Assembly (NCBI GenBank): GCA_964545975.1
Contig: CAZJHY010000006.1
Span: 10,756-74,755, forward strand
DNA: 64,000 bases
Direction of reading: 5' to 3'
Origin: MWDF01 sp964545975
GTDB lineage: Bacteria > Bacillota > DTU025 > MWDF01
Shown: one piece after another, positions 58,019 through 64,000 of the stretch
How positions within the stretch are numbered: position 1 is the first letter of the stretch
How the letters are laid out: every line of letters begins with the position of its first letter
The notes under the pieces: model-generated
The model's input: the letters and a program-made list of their open reading frames with translations, nothing else
Databases searched by the model: none
Told to the model about the DNA's origin: nothing
Translations under genes and position numbers: made by a program

Positions 58019-59308
58019 ATGCTTACGGTTAAGCAGTACCTTAAGCGCGAGATGATGCCCTCCCTCGGATGTACAGAGCCAGTGGCCGTGGCGCTTGCCG
58101 CGGCCCGTGCCTATAGGGAGCTGGCAGGGGCCAAGATCGATTCCATGTCTGTGGAGGTAAGCGACAGCATTTACAAGAACGGCATGGGGGTAGGCGTGCC
58201 CGGGGCAAACGGCAAGACAGGAAACGACCTTGCCGCGGCGCTGGGGGCTATTGCCGGCGACAGCAGGCTGGACATGGAAGTCCTGAAGAACGTTACAGAG
58301 GCGGATGTGGAATACGCGCTGGCACTTCTTGCCGACGGCAGAATCGGTTTGAAGTGCCTTGAGGACGTGCATGGAGTCTACATCCTTGTGAAGATAGAAG
58401 CGGGCGGGCATACCGCCGAGTGCCGCATCGAGGGCGAGCACAACAACATAGTTTCCGTCAGGCTGGACGCAGAGCAGATAGAGGGAAAGGCCTTGGAAGC
58501 CAAGTCCGAAGTCGAGGAGGACCCCTTCCTTTCAGTGGAGTTCGAGGAGCTGCTGAAGCTTGCCGAAATGCTGGAGGATGACGATGTGGACGCAATAATG
58601 GAAGGCGTCGTCATGAACAGGGAGATAGCAGGATACGGGCTTGCCGGCGGGCCTATGTCGGGCCTGGGCGTAGGTTCCGTGTTCACAGACCTCTTCGAGC
58701 ATACCCACCTGAACGAGGATATGCTTTTCAAGATGAGGGCCTACTGCAGCGCGGGCAGCGATGCGAGGATGGCCGGATGCTCCCTTCCGGTGATGACCGT
58801 GGCCGGAAGCGGCAACCAGGGGATCACCGCGATGCTTTCGGTTGCCATGCTGGCCGAATACTACGGCAAGAGCAGGCGCGAGACGGCTAAGGCCGTCATG
58901 GTCAGCATGCTTACCACGAGCTTCGTAAGAAGCCTCATCGGAAGGGTGACGCCGATGTGCGGCTGCGTAGTCGGTGCAGGGGCAGGAGCTGCGGCGGGCA
59001 TGACATATGTGCTTAACGGGACCATGGACCAGATGAAGCTCGCCATGAGGACGATGATGTCCAACCTCGCAGGAATCGTCTGCGATGGCGCGAAGGGGAC
59101 CTGCGCGCTAAGAGTAGGCACCGCGGTAACTGAAGCATACCTTTCAGCCCTTATGGCGTGGCATTACAGGGGCGCAAGCAACGAGGAGGGCCTTGCCGGA
59201 ATGACGATGGAACGCACCGCCCTGAACGTGTCCGTCCTCAACAAAGAGGGAATGAAGGACGTAGACAGGGTGATAATCGACATCATGGAGGACCGCAAGA
59301 GCAAGTGA
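58019..59308 (+). CDS. L-cysteine desulfidase family protein (CdsB/YhaM, UPF0597)
   Basis: An iron-sulfur enzyme related to the alpha chain of L-serine dehydratase; characterised members break L-cysteine into pyruvate, ammonia and sulfide. The Cys residues expected to hold the [4Fe-4S] cluster are present: LGCTEPVAVALA near the N terminus, then MAGCSLPVM, PMCGCVVGAG and VCDGAKGTC. GSGNQGITAMLSV and YKNGMGVGVPG are other family marks. 429 residues is standard. GGAGG precedes ATG 58019. It lies between the ATC-hydrolase gene and the second dhaK in what looks like one operon, which supports cysteine as substrate, though serine or another thiol amino acid is possible. Confidence 0.9.
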   Translation: MLTVKQYLKREMMPSLGCTEPVAVALAAARAYRELAGAKIDSMSVEVSDSIYKNGMGVGVPGANGKTGNDLAAALGAIAGDSRLDMEVLKNVTEADVEYALALLADGRIGLKCLEDVHGVYILVKIEAGGHTAECRIEGEHNNIVSVRLDAEQIEGKALEAKSEVEEDPFLSVEFEELLKLAEMLEDDDVDAIMEGVVMNREIAGYGLAGGPMSGLGVGSVFTDLFEHTHLNEDMLFKMRAYCSAGSDARMAGCSLPVMTVAGSGNQGITAMLSVAMLAEYYGKSRRETAKAVMVSMLTTSFVRSLIGRVTPMCGCVVGAGAGAAAGMTYVLNGTMDQMKLAMRTMMSNLAGIVCDGAKGTCALRVGTAVTEAYLSALMAWHYRGASNEEGLAGMTMERTALNVSVLNKEGMKDVDRVIIDIMEDRKSK

Positions 59309-59327
59309 GGCCTCAGGAGGTGTTGTC

Positions 59328-60323
59328 GTGAAGAAGATCATAGTGGGAAACGACGCCATAGTCGATACAATGCTCAAAGGCATCGCCTTCGCCCATACCG
59401 GAAAGCTAAGAAGGCTGGACGGCTTCAGCGTCATCGTAATAAGGAACGTGAATGAGAACAAGGTTACGCTTGTAAGCGGCGGAGGCTCCGGGCACGAGCC
59501 TGCGCACGCCGGCTTCGTGGGAAGGGGCATGCTGGATGCCGCAGTATCCGGAGAGGTTTTCACCTCTCCGACTCCGGACCAGGTGCTTGCCGCGATTAGG
59601 GCTGTGGCGGGTAAGAAGGGCACTCTGCTTGTGATTAAGAACTACTCAGGCGATGTCATGAACTTCGAGATGGCCGCTGAGATGGCCGAGATGGAGGGAA
59701 TAAGCGTCGCCAAGGTCATTGTAAACGACGATGTCGCCGTGATGAACAGCACCTATACCACCGGAAGGCGGGGTATTGCCGGCACCGTGTTCGTACATAA
59801 GGTGGCAGGCGCCAAAGCTGAGCTGGGGGCCAGCCTTCAGGAAGTGCTTGCCGTCGCCGAGAAGGCCGTCGCCAACACCAGGAGCAAGGGCTGCGCTCTT
59901 GCTCCCTGCATAGTCCCGGCTGTGGGCAAGCCCACGTTCACGCTTGGCGAAGGGGAGATGGAGATAGGCCTGGGCATTCATGGCGAACCGGGGGTCAAGA
60001 GGGTGCCTATGATGACCGCGGAGCAGATCGCCAAGGACTTGGCAGGTTCTGCCGCCGACGACCTCGGGCTTAAGCCTGGCGAGAAGGCGGCGGTTCTGAT
60101 TAACGGCCTTGGCGCGACTCCGCTCATGGAGCTTTACATACTCGCATCCTGCGTCGGGGAGCACCTGAGCAGCTTGGGCATCGAGGCAACCAGGGTATAT
60201 GTAAGGGAGTTCATGACCTCCCTTGAGATGGCAGGAGCTTCGGTAAGCCTGATGAGGCTGGACGACGAGCTTATCGGCCTTCTCGACAAGCCATGCGACA
60301 CGCCTGCCTGGACTCAGATATAA
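59328..60323 (+). CDS. dhaK: Dihydroxyacetone kinase subunit DhaK (second copy)
   Basis: Second DhaK of the run, 331 residues. The substrate-binding His is at position 218 in LGIHGEPGVKR, exactly as in the E. coli protein. GGGSGHEPAHAGFVGRGMLDAA, DVMNFEMAAEMAEMEG, VIVNDDVAV and GRRGIAGTVFVHKVAGAKA are intact. It differs from the first copy throughout, so the two are old paralogues and not a recent duplication. The start is GTG 59328 behind AGGAGGTGTTGTC. With dhaL and dhaM it forms the full PTS-dependent kinase set. Confidence 0.94.
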   Translation: MKKIIVGNDAIVDTMLKGIAFAHTGKLRRLDGFSVIVIRNVNENKVTLVSGGGSGHEPAHAGFVGRGMLDAAVSGEVFTSPTPDQVLAAIRAVAGKKGTLLVIKNYSGDVMNFEMAAEMAEMEGISVAKVIVNDDVAVMNSTYTTGRRGIAGTVFVHKVAGAKAELGASLQEVLAVAEKAVANTRSKGCALAPCIVPAVGKPTFTLGEGEMEIGLGIHGEPGVKRVPMMTAEQIAKDLAGSAADDLGLKPGEKAAVLINGLGATPLMELYILASCVGEHLSSLGIEATRVYVREFMTSLEMAGASVSLMRLDDELIGLLDKPCDTPAWTQI

Positions 60324-60357
60324 GCAACTATGAGCATACGGCAAGGAGGGTTTCCGG

Positions 60358-60996
60358 GTGACATCTGCACAGGATCTTCTGATGATGCTGTCGGCGATGC
60401 GCAGAAGCATTACCGCCCATAAGGATTATCTGACTGAGCTGGACTCAGCCATCGGAGACGCAGACCATGGCATAAACATGGACAGAGGATTCGCCGCGGT
60501 CGAAGCCAAGCTTCCTTCGCTTGAGGGCGCATGCTGCGGCACCATACTGAAGGCTGCCGGCATGGCGCTCCTGTCGACAGTGGGAGGCGCATCCGGACCC
60601 TTGTATGGGACCGCCTTCATGTACGCGGGAAACTCGCTGATGGGAAAGCGCGAATTCGGCCCCGAGGATGCGGCAATCGCTATGGATGAGGCTGTCAAGG
60701 GAGTAATCAAGAGGGGAAATGCTGCCGCAGGCGACAAGACCATGGTTGATGTATTGCTTCCCGTATCGGCCTTCTTGTCTTCAGCGGCGTTCCCCGGGAT
60801 GGCGGAACCCGACGCCGCAATCGAAGTCGAAAGGATCGCCGAGGAGGCGATGCAGGCCACAGAGCCTATGAAGGCCAACAGGGGCAGGGCAAGCTTTCTT
60901 GGGGACAGAAGCATTGGACATCTGGACCCGGGCGCTGTATCCTCATACCTGCTGATCAGCGCAGCCTCGCGCCTTGTTACGGGAGGGGCAAGATGA
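60358..60996 (+). CDS. dhaL: Dihydroxyacetone kinase subunit DhaL (second copy)
   Basis: ADP-binding subunit paired with the second DhaK. Its metal site is the canonical D29-S-A-I-G-D34-A-D36-H, unlike the first copy, which has Glu at the third position. GGASGPLYGTAFMYAG is the nucleotide-binding region and GRASFLGDRSIGHLDPGAVSSYL the lid. The start is GTG 60358 after AAGGAGGG. Its stop overlaps the dhaM start by four bases, which favours strict co-translation with the phosphate donor. Confidence 0.94.
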   Translation: MTSAQDLLMMLSAMRRSITAHKDYLTELDSAIGDADHGINMDRGFAAVEAKLPSLEGACCGTILKAAGMALLSTVGGASGPLYGTAFMYAGNSLMGKREFGPEDAAIAMDEAVKGVIKRGNAAAGDKTMVDVLLPVSAFLSSAAFPGMAEPDAAIEVERIAEEAMQATEPMKANRGRASFLGDRSIGHLDPGAVSSYLLISAASRLVTGGAR

Positions 60997-61388
60997 CCGG
61001 GATACTTATAGTCTCGCACAGCGCCGAAGTAGCCGAGGGTGCCAAGGAGATGGCATCTGCCATGGCAGGAGACGGCGTCGAGATAATTGCATCCGGCGGG
61101 ACTCAGGACAGAAGGCTGGGCACAGACTTCGCGGCCATATTGCAGGCTCTGGCCAAGCTGACCGAAGGAGGCAAAGAGGCCGTGGTGGTGATGGACCTCG
61201 GAAGCGCAGTGATGACCGTAAGAACCGCACTGGATGAGCTGGGCGTGGCAGCAGGTAGGGTGTTCCTTGCGGATGCGCCGGTGGTGGAAGGGGCAGTCAT
61301 GGCGGCAGTCGAAGCCTCCATGGGAGCAAGCGGCTCAGAGGTGCAGAAGGTGGCAGAGGGAGCAAGAACCATGGAGAAGCTAGCATAG
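60993..61388 (+). CDS. dhaM: Phosphotransferase DhaM, single EIIA(man)-type domain
   Basis: Phosphate donor for DhaL. It is a single EIIA-mannose-type domain of 131 residues with the phospho-His at position 9 (ILIVSHSAEVAEG) and VVVMDLGSAVMTV, the second family segment. Unlike E. coli DhaM, which is fused to HPr and enzyme-I-like domains, this is the short form, and separate HPr and enzyme I genes follow at once. The gene starts in an ATGA overlap with dhaL. Confidence 0.93.
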   Translation: MTGILIVSHSAEVAEGAKEMASAMAGDGVEIIASGGTQDRRLGTDFAAILQALAKLTEGGKEAVVVMDLGSAVMTVRTALDELGVAAGRVFLADAPVVEGAVMAAVEASMGASGSEVQKVAEGARTMEKLA

Positions 61389-61399
61389 GGGGACAGCAG

Positions 61400-61663
61400 A
61401 TGCTCGAGAGGACGGTAGTCGTTAACGGGAAAGAGGGATTGCATGCGAGGCCGGCGGCGGCATTCGTGAAGGCTGCTTCAGGATACAGCTGCAGGATAAC
61501 TCTAAACCATAAGGGAAGGAGCATCAACGCCAAGAGCACCATAGACATGATGATGTCCGCAGTATCTCAGGGTGAGCTTCTTATCCTAAGGACCGATGGA
61601 GATGACGAGAGGGAGGCGATGGACGCCCTCTCAGCGCTCATCGAGGGGAAGGCGGGGGCATGA
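61400..61663 (+). CDS. ptsH: Phosphocarrier protein HPr
   Basis: Small PTS carrier that takes phosphate from enzyme I and gives it to EIIA-type domains. His15 is in GLHARPAAAFVKAA and the regulatory Ser46 in NAKSTIDMMM, so a kinase/phosphorylase control like that of Firmicutes is possible, although no HprK is in this window. 87 residues is normal. GGGGGACAGC precedes ATG 61400. It follows dhaM by 11 bases and its stop overlaps the enzyme I start. Confidence 0.95.
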   Translation: MLERTVVVNGKEGLHARPAAAFVKAASGYSCRITLNHKGRSINAKSTIDMMMSAVSQGELLILRTDGDDEREAMDALSALIEGKAGA

Positions 61664-63363
61664 TCCTTAAAGGCATTGCCTCTTCTGCAGGAAGGGCGCA
61701 AGGGAATATCTCCAAGTGGTCGGAGCCGGGCGAAAGCGCGGCTTCGGTTGTCCTTCTCCTGTGGGATGATGCCGTGAGGAAGACCCTGGCAAGCCTCGGA
61801 CAAGCGAGGGAAGAGGCTCTTAAGAGGCTTGGGCCGGAAGAAGCTTCCATTTTCGATGCCCAGATGATGATCGCTGAGGACCCTATGCTAAGGCAGAAGG
61901 CGGAGGAGCTTGGTGGCAAAGAACCAGGCCCAGCCCATGCAAGGCAGGCGGCTGAGGCGCTGGCATCCGTCTTCGACTCAATCGAGGACGATTACATCCG
62001 GGCCAGAGGGGCCGATATCCGACAGGTAGGCGAGCTTATCGCAGGCGCGATGGAAGGCAAGACGGACAGGCTGGACGGATCGGCCGGCGCGGAGGACAAG
62101 TCTGAGGCTGCCGGCATATCAGGGCGTCGCGTGATAGCTGCAAGGGAGCTGACCCCGTCTCAGACTGTGAAGCTGGATTTCAGTCTGGTTTGCGGCATAG
62201 CCCTGCAGGAGGGCGCCGTGAACTCTCACGCATCCATACTTGCGCGCGCAATGGGCATACCTTGCGTAGTCGGGATAGAGGGGCTTCTTGAGTCTGTGAA
62301 AGAGGGGCAGCGCTGCTTCCTTGATGCGGATAAGGGGGAGCTGTCAATCGGAGAGGACCTGCCGGAAGATGCCCTCGAAGCACCGGATGCGGGGTACATT
62401 TCGACAACAGGGCTATCGTCCTTCTCGACTGCGGATGGGCAAACAATAGGCGTCGCACTCAACATTGGAAGCGCATCTGAGATGAGAAGGGCCCGCGAGA
62501 TGGGCTTTCAGGGCCTTGATGTGGGGCTTATGAGGACTGAGTTCATATACATGGGATCAGACGAACTTCCGGGGGAAGGGGAACAGGAGAGGGCATACAG
62601 GGAGATAGCGGACCTTGCTTCGCCGGGAAGGGTCAGGTTCAGGACTCTGGACATAGGCGGCGACAAGAAGCCGGGCTTCATCGACATACCCCATGAGGAG
62701 AATCCCTATCTCGGATTAAGGTCGATCAGGTTCTCCCTTAAGCAGCCGGGGCTGTTCAAGTCCCAGCTGAGGGCGTTGGCAGCGGTTTCATGCGACTTCG
62801 GCATAGATGTGATGTTCCCCATGGTCAGCACAGCGGAGGAGCTTGATTCCGCTTTGGCTCTGCTAGGGAGGGCCATTACAGAGATCGAGGCCGAAAGGGG
62901 AAGAAGGACCGACATCAGGGCAGGGATCATGATCGAGGTTCCATCGGCCTGCATGATGGCGGATGTGCTCGCGGAGGGATGCTCATTCTTCAGCTTGGGC
63001 ACCAACGACCTTGTTCAGTATACTATGGCAGCAGATCGCGGAAACACGGCAGTTGCAGGCATTTACCAGCAGTTAAATCCGGCAGTGCTCAGGATGGTGG
63101 ACATATGCTCGAAGGCATGCGCAATGAAGGGTGTAGAGCTGTCCGCGTGCGGAGAGCTGACGGGAACCCCGGAAGGTGCCATGATTCTTGCAGGGCTCGG
63201 CGTTAGCAAGCTTAGCATGAGCGCCGGAAGCATCGGTCAGGTTGCCGAAGCGCTTGCATCAAGGACCCTTGAGGAGCTTGAAGAAGTTTCAAGCAGGGCG
63301 CTTAAGTGCAGGATGCAAGCTGATGTCATGCAGGTCTTAGAGGATTTTCGGAAAGAAGACTGA
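61660..63363 (+). CDS. ptsI: PEP-protein phosphotransferase, PTS enzyme I
   Basis: Takes phosphate from phosphoenolpyruvate and passes it to HPr. The active His is at about residue 190 in VNSHASILARAMGIPCVVG, the PEP site includes GLDVGLMRTEF, FRTLDIGGDKKPGF and MFPMVST, and the catalytic Cys (about 497) is in SACGELTGTPEGA. 567 residues is standard. It starts at ATG 61660 inside the ptsH stop and ends the 15-gene run, followed by a hairpin. No sugar-specific EII permease gene is in the window, so this enzyme I/HPr pair may serve the Dha kinases first of all. Confidence 0.95.
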   Translation: MILKGIASSAGRAQGNISKWSEPGESAASVVLLLWDDAVRKTLASLGQAREEALKRLGPEEASIFDAQMMIAEDPMLRQKAEELGGKEPGPAHARQAAEALASVFDSIEDDYIRARGADIRQVGELIAGAMEGKTDRLDGSAGAEDKSEAAGISGRRVIAARELTPSQTVKLDFSLVCGIALQEGAVNSHASILARAMGIPCVVGIEGLLESVKEGQRCFLDADKGELSIGEDLPEDALEAPDAGYISTTGLSSFSTADGQTIGVALNIGSASEMRRAREMGFQGLDVGLMRTEFIYMGSDELPGEGEQERAYREIADLASPGRVRFRTLDIGGDKKPGFIDIPHEENPYLGLRSIRFSLKQPGLFKSQLRALAAVSCDFGIDVMFPMVSTAEELDSALALLGRAITEIEAERGRRTDIRAGIMIEVPSACMMADVLAEGCSFFSLGTNDLVQYTMAADRGNTAVAGIYQQLNPAVLRMVDICSKACAMKGVELSACGELTGTPEGAMILAGLGVSKLSMSAGSIGQVAEALASRTLEELEEVSSRALKCRMQADVMQVLEDFRKED

Positions 63364-63397
63364 ACAGCAATAAGTACATTGCATTAATAAATATACA

Positions 63398-63430
63398 GAG
63401 AGGCGACAGATTCATTGCCGCCTCTCAATT
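63398..63430 (+). terminator. Hairpin ending the 15-gene run
   Basis: GAGAGGCG (63398-63405) pairs with CGCCTCTC (63419-63426) with a 13-base loop, followed by AATTAGTAAT. The T-content after the stem is low but position supports a terminator. Confidence 0.65.
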
Positions 63431-63448
63431 AGTAATCCCCTACTTCAG

Positions 63449-63484
63449 TGATATACTATTTTTCGGCGGGGGCGATCTCGCCCC
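63449..63484 (+). promoter_or_regulatory. Extended -10 promoter and 5' hairpin of the C69 dipeptidase gene
   Basis: TG-A-TATACT (63449-63457) is an extended -10 element; TTAGTA 17 bases upstream is a weak -35. The expected RNA would begin near 63464 and almost at once fold GGGGCG/CGCCCC (63469-63484), a hairpin at the extreme 5' end that may protect the message. Confidence 0.5.
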
Positions 63485-63510
63485 ACGGCAAAAAAAGAGG
63501 AGGGGAAGAA

Positions 63511-64000
63511 ATGAGAAAGAGCTTTGTAGCAAGCCTTATGGCTATCGTGCTCATCGCTGCCTTCGCATCGACGTCGCTTGCCTGCACTTCGATACCCGTA
63601 TCGAAGGGCGCATCGGCCGGCGGTTACGTGATGACCACATGGACTGACGACTCCGGTTCCGACAACACCAGGATCAACGTAGTGCCGGCCAAGGATTGGC
63701 CCGCAGGAACAATGAGGACAGTCCTCAGGAACACCGACTACGGGCAGTTCGAGCAGATAGCAACCCCGATCTTCTCGCCTGGCGTAATACCCCAGGTAGA
63801 GCACACCTATCAGTACATCAACGCGTCCTACTCCTTCATGAACGAGAACGGGGTGGGCATGGGCGAAACGACAATCGGCGGCACCTCCAAGATGAGGAAC
63901 ACCAAAGGATGGTTCGACATCGTTGAGCTCCAGAGGATAGCCCTTGAGCGCTCGAAGACCGCGCGCGAAGCCGTACTTATTATGGGCGAGCTGGCCGAGA
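63511..64000 (+). CDS. C69 family dipeptidase, N-terminal part (cut by window end)
   Basis: The first 163 codons of an N-terminal-nucleophile dipeptidase of family C69 (peptidase U34). A signal peptide (residues 1-24) ends in TSLA and is followed directly by CTSIPVSKGAS, so cleavage would expose the catalytic Cys. TTWTDDSGSDNTRINVVPAKDW, the segment around PQVEHTYQYINASYSFMNENGVGMGETTIGG and DIVELQRIALERSKTAREAV are family marks. In relatives the segment after CTS usually reads GAS-x-DGS; here GASAGGY has Gly for Asp. It is exported and would release amino acids from dipeptides, in keeping with the peptide importer at the start of the window. AGGAGGGGAAGAA precedes ATG 63511. The 3' end is missing. 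Confidence 0.88.
   Translation, partial: MRKSFVASLMAIVLIAAFASTSLACTSIPVSKGASAGGYVMTTWTDDSGSDNTRINVVPAKDWPAGTMRTVLRNTDYGQFEQIATPIFSPGVIPQVEHTYQYINASYSFMNENGVGMGETTIGGTSKMRNTKGWFDIVELQRIALERSKTAREAVLIMGELAE

Noticed and set aside
1..64000. Search by eye for tRNA, rRNA, CRISPR arrays, insertion sequences and phage genes
   Set aside because: None seen; the direct repeats noted are protein-coding duplications or promoter elements.

Overview
The window looks like a chromosomal segment of an anaerobic, peptide- and amino-acid-using bacterium, probably diderm. Evidence: two solute-binding proteins and several other exported proteins carry signal-peptidase-I-type signals rather than lipoboxes, which suggests a periplasm. 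The gene set is a dipeptide/oligopeptide importer, a Liv-type importer, an aminotransferase, a threonine/serine dehydratase, cysteine desulfidase, ATC hydrolase and a C69 dipeptidase, with a split transketolase, a PPi-type phosphofructokinase and a FabK-type enoyl-ACP reductase. Coding DNA is fairly GC-rich with strong AGGAGG ribosome sites, frequent AGG and ATA codons and some TTG/GTG starts. Synergistota is my best guess and a Clostridia-type bacterium the alternative; no rRNA or other marker settles it. I see no tRNA, rRNA, CRISPR array, insertion sequence or phage gene.

Layout. 1-628: no gene seen. 629-6139: five-gene peptide ABC importer. 6663-7874: exported serpin. 8160-11674: heterodimeric ABC exporter. 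11681-12139: polyamine-type acetyltransferase. 12305-16213: copper operon with CsoR operator, csoR, copA, an unknown anchored protein and copZ. 16245-19076: lipoprotein and a DUF4153-like/HTH/DUF2975 membrane operon. 19284-22335: NTF2-like, SDR and CrtI-like FAD oxidoreductase. 22440-27473: dehydratase, a second related lipoprotein, a metallo-beta-lactamase-fold protein, aminotransferase, a membrane protein and an MmcQ/YjbR protein. 27614-29436: split transketolase. 29506-34787: six-gene molybdenum hydroxylase operon with an NTPase and a membrane protein. 34909-36814: CGGC, NifX-like and Mrp proteins. 36960-42709: fatty acid synthesis (fabD facing fabH-fabK-fabG-fabF-fabZ-acpP). 42774-46479: pfp, AI-2E-type transporter, Asp/Glu racemase-like protein, deformylase. 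46673-50241: flavinylation module (FMN-binding protein, tandem-repeat exported protein, ApbE). 50590-63363: a 15-gene co-directional run. 63511-64000: start of a C69 dipeptidase.

The most interesting parts. First, the run 50590-63363 joins an XRE-cupin regulator, two DhaK-DhaL pairs, a Liv-type transporter, an ATC-hydrolase-family protein, an L-cysteine desulfidase and a complete phosphorelay (DhaM, HPr, enzyme I) with no sugar permease. It reads as one catabolic unit in which import and breakdown of a cysteine-related substrate are tied to PEP-driven phosphorylation. Second, in the flavinylation module the C-terminal half of the FMN-binding protein is homologous to the two near-identical repeats of the next protein, and ApbE lies immediately downstream. 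This suggests an extracytosolic electron-transfer pair built on an uncharacterised domain.
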